Positions 8,489 through 17,388 of a stretch of 64,000 bases of DNA are shown piece by piece. The position numbers were made by a program, and so were the translations under genes. The notes below the pieces were generated by a model. It had not been told where the DNA came from. It saw nothing but the letters and a program-made list of their open reading frames with translations, and did not search any database. Source of the stretch: Theionarchaea archaeon (lineage in GTDB: Archaea > Methanobacteriota_B > Thermococci > Methanofastidiosales > SZ-28-30); the NCBI GenBank assembly GCA_018992685.1, contig JACVGT010000011.1, forward strand, positions 178,094-242,093, written 5' to 3'. How positions within the stretch are numbered: position 1 is the stretch's first letter; each line of letters opens with the position of its first letter.

Positions 8489-8965
8489 TCATTCTCCATC
8501 AAAGGTGAACAGATCCACGATCCTCCTGGCAGGCTCAAATGCTTTGCAAAATCGTCTCAGACCTGGTACTGCTTCAATCTGTCCCCTTTCATCCCTGTAG
8601 GCATGCAGTCCATCAGGGAATACCAGGTCTCTGCGATCCTTATTGGCGAATGCTACAATGACACTGACAATATACACTGTATTCTCCTGGGGATCGGGAA
8701 GGTTCACCGTTTTATCATAAGATATATCAGTGATATCCACACCGTCAACAGTTTCGGAACGCCTCTCAGTTTCTTTCACTCGCGCCACCTTTCCACTTCG
8801 TGGAATTATGATATCCTTTTCACCCTGTCGGATGACCACATCATGAGGGGTTAAATTTATGAGGACGGGTTTTTTCTTTTCAAAAAGGCTCTTGACTTTC
8901 TGAAAGACCTTTGAAAAAAGGTTGAAAGCCTGCTTTGTGCTATCTGAAAACAAATCCCAACTCAT
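8489..8965 (-). CDS. NLTPH-motif protein of unknown function
   Basis: A 158-residue soluble protein. The start is set at 8965 because a TTTAAG box is centred 27 bp upstream; the ATG at 8983 lies only 9 bp from that box. The N-terminal 40 residues are basic and helical. The rest follows a widespread small-protein family in bacteria and phages: 'INLTPHDVVI' (about 36-45), a mid-protein 'IPRSGKVARVKET', 'VYIVSVIVA', and an 'RRDLVFPDGLHAYRDERGQI' region. The family's biochemical role is unknown to me. Its scattered, phage-linked distribution elsewhere could mean it was acquired by transfer, but base composition here is unremarkable. Confidence 0.75.
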   Translation of the reverse strand: MSWDLFSDSTKQAFNLFSKVFQKVKSLFEKKKPVLINLTPHDVVIRQGEKDIIIPRSGKVARVKETERRSETVDGVDITDISYDKTVNLPDPQENTVYIVSVIVAFANKDRRDLVFPDGLHAYRDERGQIEAVPGLRRFCKAFEPARRIVDLFTFDGE

Positions 8966-9102
8966 GACGAGATGTTCTTCCATGACATCTTAAAGGTTTC
9001 CCACCGTCCTTTCTCCCTCCTGACAAGGGGTTCACATCCCCTCTCACCGACCTGAAGTGGATCAGCACCCAACCCTTTTATGTGACGACTCAAACACTGA
9101 TC

Positions 9103-9645
9103 ATGCTCACGCAAGAACAAGGCCAGTACCTGGTAAATCTAGCCAGGAAAAATATTGCTCACTTTCTCAAGACTGGAACAGCACTTCCTATCAACGGCTT
9201 TCCCACCATTCTCAACGAGAAAAGAGGTGTATTCGTCACTCTCAAGAAGAACGAGCATCTCAGGGGCTGCATCGGGTATCCAGAGCCTGTCTACCCTTTA
9301 ATCGAGGCACTCTTGGATTCTTCGATTTCTGCAGCGGTGAGAGATCCCCGGTTTCCACCTGTTACCGCCTCTGAAATGGAGACTGTTACTGTGGAGGTTA
9401 CTGTCCTGACAGAACCGACCCCCATCAAGCCAGATCCTGCCAACGTCACTATTGGAAAGGACGGTCTCATGATAGAACAGGGTATGTTCAAGGGCATCCT
9501 TCTCCCCCAGGTACCCGTGGAATGGGAGTGGGATTCTGAAGAATTCCTTTGCCAGGCGTGTATCAAGGCAGGACTCCCTCCAGATTGTTGGCTGGACAAG
9601 AAAACTGTCGTCTACGCATTCCAGGGTCAGATCTTCTCTGAGTGA
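9103..9645 (+). CDS. AMMECR1-domain protein
   Basis: A 180-residue protein of the AMMECR1 family, found across archaea and eukaryotes. The signature LRGCIGYPEP is at about residues 52-61, followed by the VEVTVLTEP and WLDKKTVVYAFQGQIF blocks. The start is taken at the ATG of 9103, 26 bp after a CCCTTTTATG box; the GTG at 9082 is part of the promoter itself. The molecular function is not established; links to redox chemistry or protein modification have been suggested for the family because of the conserved cysteine. It lies just upstream of glnA but has its own promoter. Confidence 0.9.
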   Translation: MLTQEQGQYLVNLARKNIAHFLKTGTALPINGFPTILNEKRGVFVTLKKNEHLRGCIGYPEPVYPLIEALLDSSISAAVRDPRFPPVTASEMETVTVEVTVLTEPTPIKPDPANVTIGKDGLMIEQGMFKGILLPQVPVEWEWDSEEFLCQACIKAGLPPDCWLDKKTVVYAFQGQIFSE

Positions 9646-9712
9646 GAGTTCATATTTTCCGGAAAGCGTAGGCTTTGCATGCTTTTCTTACATTACCCAA
9701 AGTGAAGAGAAA

Positions 9713-9722
9713 CCTTTATATA
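9713..9722 (+). promoter_or_regulatory. TATA element of glnA
   Basis: CCTTTATATA is centred about 25 bp before the ATG at 9743, with no ribosome site between, so this is a leaderless promoter. A TTTCCGGAAA palindrome sits about 55 bp upstream of the box and could be an operator; this is unproven. Confidence 0.7.
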
Positions 9723-9742
9723 CAGGGATACCCAACGTACAT

Positions 9743-11104
9743 ATGCACACCCCTGAAGACATTGTTGACTTTTGTGAAGAAAGAAACATCCGGCTCATAA
9801 AATTACAGTTTGCTGACCTCGTGGGAGAACTGAAACAATTCGAGGTTCCTCTCAAGATCTTTCCCAAGGCACTTGAAGAAGGACTGAGCTTTGACGGTTC
9901 ATCCGTCACGGGGATGAACCCCGTGGAGGAAAGTGACCTGGTGGTAAAACCTGATGTGTCCACGTTTATTGAACTGCCTCTGGCAAGACAGAATGGAAAA
10001 GAGAAAGACAGACCCCGGGTGGCCCGTGTCTTGTGCAACATCTATGAACCTCAAAATGGCAGCCTCACGCGACATCCAGGTGATCCTCGGTTTGTTTTAC
10101 AGAAGAATTTAGAATATGCTCTGAAAAAGGGATTCATCTACAATGTAGGCCCTGAGCTGGAATTCTTCATGTTCGAGCAGGATGGAGTCGCCAGGGTAAC
10201 AGACTCAGGCGGGTACTTTGCTTCACCCTTCAGAGACCGTGGTGAGCGTGTCAGGGAGCAGATTATTGGGATTCTCTCCGAGTTGGGCAACCAGACAGGG
10301 ATTGAGGCCGAGTATTCCCACCATGAGGCAGCCTTCTCGCAGCATGAGATTGATCTCAACTACGCAGAAGCACTGAAGATGGCAGATTTCACCATGTTAT
10401 ATAAGTGGATTGTGAAATTCATAGCAGAGCAGAGCGACATGGTGGCTACCTTCATGCCGAAGCCCATTGAAGGTATCAATGGCTCTGGCATGCATATCCA
10501 CCAGAGTCTGGCAAATGAGAAAGGGGATAACCTGTTCTTTGATTCCCGGAATGACTACGGGCTGTCAGATATTGCCAGGCAGTTTATTGCAGGACAGTTG
10601 AAATATGCACGTGAAATATGCGGCATTCTGGCCCAGTGGGTGAACTCATATAAGCGGCTTATCCCAAATTTTGAGGCCCCCACCTATGTCTCCTGGTCTG
10701 TAGTGAACAGGTCTGCTCTCATCAGGGTACCTTTGTCGTTGAAGAATAGAGAGAAAGCAGCAAGAGCAGAAATTCGGTGTGCAGATCCTGCGTGCAATCC
10801 GTACCTGGTCTTCGCTGTGCTGCTGAGGGCAGGGCTCAAAGGCATTGAGGAAGGATTGGAACTTGAAAGTCCCCAGAAAGACAATTTATACAACTTAGGA
10901 TATCAAGAGCGGAAAAAACGGGGCATCATAGATTTGCCGGGAAGCCTGGGAGAAGCCATCAGAGAAGTTGAAAAGTCAGAGCTTGTCAGACAGGTACTGG
11001 GAGGGGTTATCATGGATAACTGGATCGCCCTGAAGGCGGAGGAATGGGCCAACTACAGAAAGAAAGTCCATCCATATGAGTTAGAGGTATACTACCACCT
11101 CTGA
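9743..11104 (+). CDS. glnA: Glutamine synthetase, type I
   Basis: It joins ammonia to glutamate using ATP, the main entry of nitrogen into the cell. At 453 residues it has the usual GSI length. The N-terminal beta-grasp domain contains the flexible-loop 'FDGSSVTGM' (about 50-58); the catalytic domain shows 'GPELEFFMF', 'GSGMHIHQSL' and the ATP/glutamate-site region 'NRSALIRVP'. The C-terminal 'NLYNLGYQERKKRGI' lies where the adenylylated tyrosine loop of GSI-beta would be; the 'NLYDLPPEE' modification sequence is not kept, so adenylylation is unlikely. No PII gene is next to it. A T-rich stretch (TTCTTTTTTC) just after the stop probably ends transcription. Confidence 0.95.
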   Translation: MHTPEDIVDFCEERNIRLIKLQFADLVGELKQFEVPLKIFPKALEEGLSFDGSSVTGMNPVEESDLVVKPDVSTFIELPLARQNGKEKDRPRVARVLCNIYEPQNGSLTRHPGDPRFVLQKNLEYALKKGFIYNVGPELEFFMFEQDGVARVTDSGGYFASPFRDRGERVREQIIGILSELGNQTGIEAEYSHHEAAFSQHEIDLNYAEALKMADFTMLYKWIVKFIAEQSDMVATFMPKPIEGINGSGMHIHQSLANEKGDNLFFDSRNDYGLSDIARQFIAGQLKYAREICGILAQWVNSYKRLIPNFEAPTYVSWSVVNRSALIRVPLSLKNREKAARAEIRCADPACNPYLVFAVLLRAGLKGIEEGLELESPQKDNLYNLGYQERKKRGIIDLPGSLGEAIREVEKSELVRQVLGGVIMDNWIALKAEEWANYRKKVHPYELEVYYHL

Positions 11105-11258
11105 TCTTCTTTTTTCGGATCTTCCTTTATCAATGCTTCCCACTCCTTCTTTCTGGTTTACACATTGTAGGACAGACCCAACCCTTAAGAAGTATCTACT
11201 CTTATGACTAACAGAGATCAAAATCGAGAATTTCCTTTGAAATAACGGAGGTGATGGA

Positions 11259-11759
11259 ATGAGTCATAATATCCGCTGTGAAACGGCACAGAGTCAACCA
11301 GAAGAGTGCGAATGCAGATGCAATGGGGAGTACCATGGCATACACAGACGGGACCTACCTGAGAGAGCTCAATTCGTGAACAGGAAAATGGGTGGAGGAC
11401 TGGGAAGGATCATTCAGACCTTGAACAGGAGAAAGTTGGTGATGGCGTGCGGCATCCAGATAGAAATGGTTCTCTTCATTGGAATCGAAGATGAAGAGGG
11501 CATTCTGGATGGAGCTGGAAGGAAATGGGCAGTATACAGTAAGTGTCGATATCTGGTTGAAGGGAAATGCAGGAAGTTAGGAAAGACTCCCCGCAATACG
11601 GCAGAATGCAAACCTGTCATCGTTGCGCCAACCTCATCAGGGATAGCTCAAATAGACCGCCTGAGCCTTGTGGAGATAAGCATCATCTGCTTTCTGTCGG
11701 CCAGGAGGGTATGGGAGTTCGAAAGCCCTGTGGAATCCATAGTGGTAGGCACAGAGTAA
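11259..11759 (+). CDS. Cysteine-rich hypothetical protein
   Basis: A 166-residue protein with one of the strongest ribosome sites in the window, GGAGGTGATG, just before the ATG. The N-terminus is rich in cysteine and histidine (CECRCNGEYHG at about 18-28), a likely metal site; a second cysteine group (C-x6-C-x12-C) occurs near 96-116. The middle is hydrophobic but too short for a clear membrane helix. The last 50 residues look less conserved in character, and a frameshift there cannot be ruled out. I do not recognise the family. It ends about 40 bp before the NAD kinase start, which has its own promoter. Confidence 0.7.
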   Translation: MSHNIRCETAQSQPEECECRCNGEYHGIHRRDLPERAQFVNRKMGGGLGRIIQTLNRRKLVMACGIQIEMVLFIGIEDEEGILDGAGRKWAVYSKCRYLVEGKCRKLGKTPRNTAECKPVIVAPTSSGIAQIDRLSLVEISIICFLSARRVWEFESPVESIVVGTE

Positions 11760-11798
11760 CAGAACCACCTTTAAAAGTGTTCCATGCAACAGGGAGTG

Positions 11799-12977
11799 AT
11801 GCATGTTTTTGGGTTTGTCGTTAATCCCATTGCTGGAATGGGTGGACGTGTTGGACTGAAAGGAACAGATAATGTGGTAGAAGAGGCAATTGAAAGAGGT
11901 GCAGAGCCTGTCTCAGGAGAAAGGGCACTTCGTATGCTGAAAGTGCTAGTAAGGGCACGCAATGAGTGCAAGAGAGAACTTCCCATTACCTGGGTTACTG
12001 TCTCCGGGAACATGGGAGCAGCCCTTCTCGAGGAGGCAGGCTTTTCTTCACAGGAGTACACAGTTCTCCATGAATGTGCGGACATCACGACGAGGGAAGA
12101 TACAAAGAAGGCTTGCAGAGAATTTCAGACCCATAATGCAGAATTAATAGTATTCTGTGGAGGGGATGGGACAGCACGAGACATATTTGAGGTGGTAGAT
12201 GCTGAAACTCCTGTTGTGGGCATCCCGGCAGGAGTAAAAATGCATTCTGGCGTCTTTGGGGTCAATCCAGAAAGTGTAGCTGAAGTGATTCTCGCCTTTG
12301 TAGAGGGGAATTTGGGACTCAGCGAAGTGGAGATTATGGATTTGGATGAGATAGCATATCGTAAAGGAGAATGGAGAATAGACCTGCATGGTATTGCTGT
12401 TACTCCATTTGAAGATAGTTATATACAGAGTGCCAAGATGATGGTTCGCGGGCCTTCAGAAGAAGAATTGAAAAAGGAAATTGCAGAGTATCTGCTAGAA
12501 TTGATGGAGGAGGACACCTTATATATCCTGGGTTCGGGGAGCACTCTGAGAACTGTCGGTGAGGAACTGGGCATCGATAAGACTCTCCTGGGGATAGATG
12601 CTGTGGTCAATAGGACGTTGATCGGGAAGGACGTCAATGAAAAGGAATTGCTACGCCTCCTTGGAGAGTATGATCGTTCCACACTGATTGTCAGTCCCAT
12701 TGGAGCACAGGGATTCATACTGGGTAGAGGAAACCAGCAGTTAAGTCCAGCAGTTATAAAGAAAATTGGCATCGACAGAATCATGGTGGTTGCCACCCCC
12801 ACCAAGCTCCAACAAACAGAAGCTTTGAGAGTGGACACCAATGATTCAGACCTGGATAGAGCATTTTCAGAGAAGAAATACTTCAGAGTTATTACAGGAT
12901 ACCACACCATGGCTGTACGGAATGTCGAGGTTCAGGTAGCCAGGAGATCTCTTGAGAAACGTGGTGGGATTTTCTGA
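11799..12977 (+). CDS. ATP/polyphosphate NAD kinase-like protein (COG3199)
   Basis: A 392-residue member of the archaeal NAD-kinase-like group. The phosphate-binding GGDGTARD motif is at about residues 114-121, with 'VNPIAGMGGRVGLKGTD' at the N-terminus, diagnostic for this branch, and 'GNQQLSP' in the C-terminal beta domain. Members are annotated as making NADP from NAD with ATP or polyphosphate, or as AcoX-like; the exact substrate is not proven. The start at 11799 is 26 bp after CCTTTAAAAG; the ATG at 11784 is too close to that box. It would supply NADP to dehydrogenases such as the F420H2:NADP oxidoreductase at 34600, though the two are not linked. Confidence 0.88.
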   Translation: MHVFGFVVNPIAGMGGRVGLKGTDNVVEEAIERGAEPVSGERALRMLKVLVRARNECKRELPITWVTVSGNMGAALLEEAGFSSQEYTVLHECADITTREDTKKACREFQTHNAELIVFCGGDGTARDIFEVVDAETPVVGIPAGVKMHSGVFGVNPESVAEVILAFVEGNLGLSEVEIMDLDEIAYRKGEWRIDLHGIAVTPFEDSYIQSAKMMVRGPSEEELKKEIAEYLLELMEEDTLYILGSGSTLRTVGEELGIDKTLLGIDAVVNRTLIGKDVNEKELLRLLGEYDRSTLIVSPIGAQGFILGRGNQQLSPAVIKKIGIDRIMVVATPTKLQQTEALRVDTNDSDLDRAFSEKKYFRVITGYHTMAVRNVEVQVARRSLEKRGGIF

Positions 12978-13146
12978 ATCCTGGTCGTCGCCCTGTTCTT
13001 CTTTCGTGTTCAATGCTACCATTCTCGTGAACTCGCCATCTGATCTAAGACGACACCCCTTGTGAGGACGGTTCAGTTTCGCGCGCCACATGCAACCTTA
13101 AATACCTGTGTGTTGTAAGGTGTATAACTTATGCAGGAGGAATAAA

Positions 13147-14190
13147 ATGAAAGACACAATGCTGGCTGTCTTCAAAACCAACCCCGAGCCAGGAGGAACA
13201 GAAATCAGAGAGGTGCCAGTCCCTATCGTGGGAGCACGTGATGTTCTCATCAAGGTCAAAGCATGTTCTATTTGTGGAACAGATGTGCACATCTATAACT
13301 GGGACCAGTGGGCGCAGAAACGGATCACTCCTCCGCTCCTGTATGGTCATGAGTTTGGAGGAGAAGTCGTTGAAATCGGAAGTGATGTCACGACTGTTCA
13401 GGTGGGTGATTATGTCTCAGCAGAATCCCATATTTTCTGTGGTTCATGTTACAACTGTAGAATGCAACAGCGCCACATCTGCTCAAACCTGCAGATCCTG
13501 GGTGTGGACACGTCAGGCATTTTTGCTGAATATGCTCGGATACCTGCCCAAAATATATGGAAGAACGATCCTGATTTGCCCATTGAGTATGCGAGTGTAC
13601 AGGACCCACTGGGAAATGCGGTGCATACCGTATTCGCGGCAGACGTCCCGGGGAGAAATGTGGTTATCCTGGGATGTGGGCCCATCGGGGTTTTCGCCAC
13701 TGCAATCTGCCACACGATTGGTGCAGCTCAGATTTTTGCCACCGAGGCGAAGTATAAGTACCGGGCAGACATTGCAGAAAAAGTCGGTGCAGATCAAGTT
13801 TTCTTTGGTGATGTGGATGTGCATGCTGGAGTGATGGAAGCTACCGATGGAGTGGGTGCAGATGTGGTTTTGGAATTCACAGGAAGTCCTGCTGCTGTCA
13901 ATCAGGGACTCAAACTCCTGAGACCAGGAGGGACTATAGTGCTGCTGGGAGTATTTTCAAAAGAATTCACCACTGATCTCACTGATAACGTGGTTTTCAA
14001 GTATGTTACGGTCCAGGGAATTACCGGGCGCCTGGTCTGGGATACCTGGTACAGAATGCGGGGCTTATTCAAAGCGGGGCTCAACGTGGATCCCGTGATA
14101 ACCCATACCTTTAAGTTTGAGGAGTTTTTCGAAGCAATGGAGGTCATGAGATCGGGAAACTCCGGAAAAGTCGTTCTATATATGGAATAA
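13147..14190 (+). CDS. tdh: L-threonine 3-dehydrogenase
   Basis: It oxidises L-threonine to 2-amino-3-ketobutyrate with NAD+. The 347-residue zinc-dependent medium-chain dehydrogenase has the catalytic zinc site in 'CSICGTDVHIYNWD' (Cys about 42) and 'GHEFGGEV', the structural-zinc lobe C-x2-C-x2-C-x7-C ('CGSCYNCRMQQRHIC'), and a Rossmann motif 'GCGPIG'. The ribosome site AGGAGGAA precedes the ATG at 13147 by five bases; a longer frame beginning at 13108 lacks a site. A TATA-like CTTAAATAC at 13096-13104 gives a short leader. It is followed 13 bases later by kbl, forming a two-gene threonine-degrading operon. Confidence 0.95.
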   Translation: MKDTMLAVFKTNPEPGGTEIREVPVPIVGARDVLIKVKACSICGTDVHIYNWDQWAQKRITPPLLYGHEFGGEVVEIGSDVTTVQVGDYVSAESHIFCGSCYNCRMQQRHICSNLQILGVDTSGIFAEYARIPAQNIWKNDPDLPIEYASVQDPLGNAVHTVFAADVPGRNVVILGCGPIGVFATAICHTIGAAQIFATEAKYKYRADIAEKVGADQVFFGDVDVHAGVMEATDGVGADVVLEFTGSPAAVNQGLKLLRPGGTIVLLGVFSKEFTTDLTDNVVFKYVTVQGITGRLVWDTWYRMRGLFKAGLNVDPVITHTFKFEEFFEAMEVMRSGNSGKVVLYME

Positions 14191-14203
14191 AGGAGGATAT
14201 CCT

Positions 14204-15391
14204 ATGAAAAGAAATCCAACAGTATTCTTGAGAGAAGAATACCAGAACCTAGTAGAACAAAACTTAAACTGGAAATTACGAGTTCTGGAAGGACCTTCTG
14301 CTCCCCTCTCTGTGGTAGAAGGAAAGAAGGTTATTATGCTGTGTTCCAACAACTACCTGAATTTGTCCAACCATCCCAACCTGAAAAAAGCTGCCAAGGA
14401 GATTATTGACACACACGGCGCGGGATCGGGGTCAGTGCGGGCCATCGCGGGGACCATGGACATTCATATGGAGGTGGAGAAAGCTCTGGCGAGATTCAAG
14501 AGAACCGAAGCCGCTCTGGTATACCAGACAGGGTTTGCAGCTAATTCAGGGCTCATTCCCCAGCTGGTGGATAAGGGAGATTTAATCATATCCGATGAGT
14601 TGAACCACGGGTCCATCATTGATGGAGTTCGGCTCTCTGCAGCTGACAGAGCGATTTTCAAACACAGGGACTATAGCAATTTGGAGGACGTGTTGAACGA
14701 GGCTGAAAAGGAAGCCTACAGACGAATATTGATCATCACGGACGGTGTTTTCTCCATGGATGGAGATGTTGCCAGAATGGATGCAATAGTGAACCTGGCA
14801 GAAGAACATGGTGCCATGACCTATGTGGATGATGCTCACGGGGAAGGAGTTCTTGGCGAGAACGGCAGAGGAATTGGCGCTCACTACAATCTGGAAGGGA
14901 AGATCCATGTGGAAATGGGGACCTTCTCAAAGGCATATGGTGTGGTGGGTGGCCTCATTGCAGGAAGCCGTGATTTGGTGAATTTCGCCTTCAATAAGTC
15001 CAGGACCTGGCTATTGTCTGCCTCTCATCCTCCCCAAGTGGCTGCAGCTCAACTGGCAGCCATTCAGATATTGGAATCTGAGCCCGAGCACTGGAAAAGA
15101 CTGTGGAATAATACCACATATTTCAAGAAAGAGTTGAAGAGCATGGGCTTCGACACCGGTCAATCAGAGACTCCCATTACTCCTGTTATTGTGGGGGAAT
15201 CCAGCGTTGCCAAAGCATTGTCTGACAAACTTTTCGAGAACGGTGTATTCGCGTTACCCATTGTGTTCCCCATGGTGGCCAAGGACAAGGCCCGCATCAG
15301 GACCATGATGAATGCAGGTCTAACCGATGAGGACTTGAACGACGCTCTGCGAGCCTTTGAAACGTGTGGAAAAGAATTGAAGATCGTGTAA
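14204..15391 (+). CDS. kbl: 2-amino-3-ketobutyrate CoA ligase (glycine C-acetyltransferase)
   Basis: It splits 2-amino-3-ketobutyrate with CoA into glycine and acetyl-CoA, completing the pathway begun by Tdh. The 395-residue protein is a typical PLP enzyme of the alpha-oxoamine synthase group: 'MLCSNNYLNLSNHP', 'GAGSGSVRAIAGTMDIHMEVE', the 'VDDAHGEGVLG' cofactor motif, and the Schiff-base lysine in 'GTFSKAYGVVGG' (about residue 243). The AAAGGAGGA ribosome site and 13-base gap after tdh show they are one operon. The unstable intermediate probably passes directly between the two enzymes, as known for bacterial pairs. Confidence 0.95.
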   Translation: MKRNPTVFLREEYQNLVEQNLNWKLRVLEGPSAPLSVVEGKKVIMLCSNNYLNLSNHPNLKKAAKEIIDTHGAGSGSVRAIAGTMDIHMEVEKALARFKRTEAALVYQTGFAANSGLIPQLVDKGDLIISDELNHGSIIDGVRLSAADRAIFKHRDYSNLEDVLNEAEKEAYRRILIITDGVFSMDGDVARMDAIVNLAEEHGAMTYVDDAHGEGVLGENGRGIGAHYNLEGKIHVEMGTFSKAYGVVGGLIAGSRDLVNFAFNKSRTWLLSASHPPQVAAAQLAAIQILESEPEHWKRLWNNTTYFKKELKSMGFDTGQSETPITPVIVGESSVAKALSDKLFENGVFALPIVFPMVAKDKARIRTMMNAGLTDEDLNDALRAFETCGKELKIV

Positions 15392-15395
15392 CTGA

Positions 15396-15414
15396 TCTCT
15401 TTTTTCTCTTTTGT
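15396..15414 (+). terminator. T-rich terminator of the tdh-kbl operon
   Basis: An almost uninterrupted pyrimidine run with TTTTTT and TTTT tracts begins four bases after the kbl stop codon. Confidence 0.55.
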
Positions 15415-15558
15415 TCAGGTTCCTGTTTATGCTCAAAGCGAACAGAATTCAGGATAACACAGTTATTTGGGAGACGTGCCGGCAAATAGCAGCTTTTGAG
15501 GGCCATAACATTTTTAAGGATAAAGGTCTTGGATTTCATACTCCAACGACGTGATATA

Positions 15559-15930
15559 ATGGTCTTCCTGGCAAGAATCATGAGCCCGAACCCGGGCTCA
15601 GAGGAGTTAGAATCACTTATTAGAGACATGGAACCTAGAAGGGTCACCGGCGTGCTCAGAGTTACATTTGATGCATGTTCTGGATTTATTGCTCTTGAGA
15701 ATGGCAGTATTGTGGACGGATATGAAATATACAGAGATGGACTTCTGGTGAGGGACAGGCAGGCACGCCACATTGTGGAGCGGTTCAGGGGAGAGCCTGG
15801 CAGGATTGACGTCTACCCTGTGAACTCTCATGTCCTTCAGACGTTTCTTTCTACACTGGAAGATGATCTTCCTCAGAATTTCAGGAGCTGGTTTCAATCT
15901 CTGTTCAACTCCTGCAATGACACTAATTAA
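15559..15930 (+). CDS. PATAN/DUF4388-like small regulator domain protein
   Basis: A 123-residue protein started at ATG 15559; a TATA-like ATTTTTAAGG lies at 15508-15517. The central pattern 'RRVTGVLRVTFDACSGFIALENGSIVDGYE' (about 33-62) resembles DUF4388/PATAN-type domains, in which a TG-x-L-x-V strand is followed by G-x-I-x-L and a GxIxxG turn. In bacteria such domains occur in response regulators and gliding-motility or phosphorelay proteins. Here the domain stands alone with a helical tail (RQARHIVERFRGEP...). Similarity is judged by eye only. It lies between kbl and the HDAC-family gene, each with its own promoter. Confidence 0.65.
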   Translation: MVFLARIMSPNPGSEELESLIRDMEPRRVTGVLRVTFDACSGFIALENGSIVDGYEIYRDGLLVRDRQARHIVERFRGEPGRIDVYPVNSHVLQTFLSTLEDDLPQNFRSWFQSLFNSCNDTN

Positions 15931-16084
15931 CGAGGGCAACGTCATCTCTCAGGTCCCACTTCCTCCTTCTCTCTTTTCCTCTTCCTCTCGAGGGGATGCA
16001 GGTGTCACCCCTCAATCATGTAGAGGGATGATCTACCTCATTGTCCAGAGGAATGCTTAAATATCCTGCCATATTCTCTCACGT

Positions 16085-16927
16085 ATGAATGTGGTCTTCT
16101 CGCCTCGATGCCTGGAATTCAAGTCCCCTGGTCACCCCGAGTCACCGGAACGTGTACGAAAGACATATGAACTCCTCACACAAAAGGACTATTCGTTTGT
16201 CGAACCTTCACCCTGTACAGAACAGGATCTCCTTCTGGTTCATTCTCCAGAACTTGTGAGAAGTGTTAAGAACAATGACTTTTACAACTGGGACTCTCCC
16301 AACCTCCCTCACATCTATGATTTTGCTGTCTTATCTGCAGGAGGGTCAGTGACAGCCATGGAATTATCCCTTTCCGAGGGAAGGAGTTTTTCGCTGATGC
16401 GTCCTCCTGGACATCACGTTTCACGAGAAAGCCTGGGCGGATTCTGTTATTTCAATAATGTGGCCATTGCTGTGGCCAAGGCCCTGACCACGCTCGATAG
16501 GGTGGCAATACTGGATTTTGACTGTCATCATGGAAATGGAACCCAGGCCATTTTTTTGGGAAATCCAGCCGTCCTCTACATATCGTGGCATCAAATCCAC
16601 ATATATCCCGGAACAGGTCACCAAAGTCAATCGAATTGCATAAACTTTCCATTGAATGCAGGAGCCGACCACAACGATTTCATGGCCCTATTTGAGAAAG
16701 GATGTAAGAAAACACTTGAATTTAACCCTGACCTCATAGCAGTATCTGCTGGGTTTGATGGATACATAGGAGATCCTCTGTCCATGTTGAGATTCCAGCA
16801 GAAAACATATGAGGAGATCGGTGAAAGGGTCAAATCCGTTGGATGTCCCAGTTTCGCTGTACTGGAAGGAGGATATGGTGGAGAACTCCCCCTCTGTGTA
16901 CACAAATTCCTGCAGGGCTACTTCTAG
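16085..16927 (+). CDS. Histone deacetylase family protein
   Basis: A 280-residue member of the zinc-dependent deacetylase (arginase-deacetylase) fold. Visible active-site elements are the tandem His of 'RPPGHHVSRES' (about 101-106), the zinc ligands in 'FDCHHGNGTQ' (Asp and His) and Asp of 'SAGFDGY', and the late 'LEGGYGGELP' with the transition-state Tyr. All key residues are therefore kept. Archaeal members may remove acetyl groups from Alba or from small amines; the substrate cannot be told from sequence. Alba is encoded at 22503 but not in the same operon. A CTTAAATAT box centred 25 bp upstream gives a leaderless start. Confidence 0.92.
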   Translation: MNVVFSPRCLEFKSPGHPESPERVRKTYELLTQKDYSFVEPSPCTEQDLLLVHSPELVRSVKNNDFYNWDSPNLPHIYDFAVLSAGGSVTAMELSLSEGRSFSLMRPPGHHVSRESLGGFCYFNNVAIAVAKALTTLDRVAILDFDCHHGNGTQAIFLGNPAVLYISWHQIHIYPGTGHQSQSNCINFPLNAGADHNDFMALFEKGCKKTLEFNPDLIAVSAGFDGYIGDPLSMLRFQQKTYEEIGERVKSVGCPSFAVLEGGYGGELPLCVHKFLQGYF

Positions 16928-17007
16928 TTGCGGGTTCTTTTTCCTGGTGTTCAACTTCACTCCACACGCCAGCCATAACCTTATATCCTCATGAGCTAAA
17001 CCTTCGC

Positions 17008-17388
17008 ATGATTGAAGGTGACGAGCAGCTGTGCATTGGGTGCAGAGCATGCGAAATTGTATGCGCCATTTCCCTCTTTGGCGAAAGTAATCCGGAAAAG
17101 TCTGCTGTCAGAATCACTACTGAGCCAGACAGTACTGTCATGATCACTGTCTGCAACCAATGCGGCGAGTGTGAAAAGGCGTGTCCGGAAGGTGCCATCT
17201 ACCTAGAAGATGACATAGTGAAGATTAACAACAGGTGCACGGGGTGTTATGTCTGTGTCGAATCCTGTCCTGCAGGTGCTCTTTTCACGCACAGCGATGT
17301 TCTGGAACCTATCAAATGCACTCACTGCCTCAGATGTGTGGAATCGTGCCCGGTTAATGCGTTGTATGTACTCTCTCTTGAGCGGTGA
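17008..17388 (+). CDS. Polyferredoxin with four 4Fe-4S sites
   Basis: A 126-residue electron-transfer protein. Sixteen cysteines form four C-x2-C-x2-C-x3-C groups: CIGCRACEIVC, CNQCGECEKAC-P, CTGCYVCVESC-P and CTHCLRCVESC-P, so four [4Fe-4S] clusters are expected, as in the HycB/HydN/CooF class of subunits. These usually link a dehydrogenase or hydrogenase to an electron pool. No oxidoreductase is adjacent; the nearest candidate partners in this window are the lone molybdopterin enzyme at 53770 and the nitroreductase at 23494. CCTTATATCC is centred 25 bp before the ATG at 17008; a longer frame starting at 16843 lies inside the HDAC gene and is a shadow. Confidence 0.9.
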   Translation: MIEGDEQLCIGCRACEIVCAISLFGESNPEKSAVRITTEPDSTVMITVCNQCGECEKACPEGAIYLEDDIVKINNRCTGCYVCVESCPAGALFTHSDVLEPIKCTHCLRCVESCPVNALYVLSLER

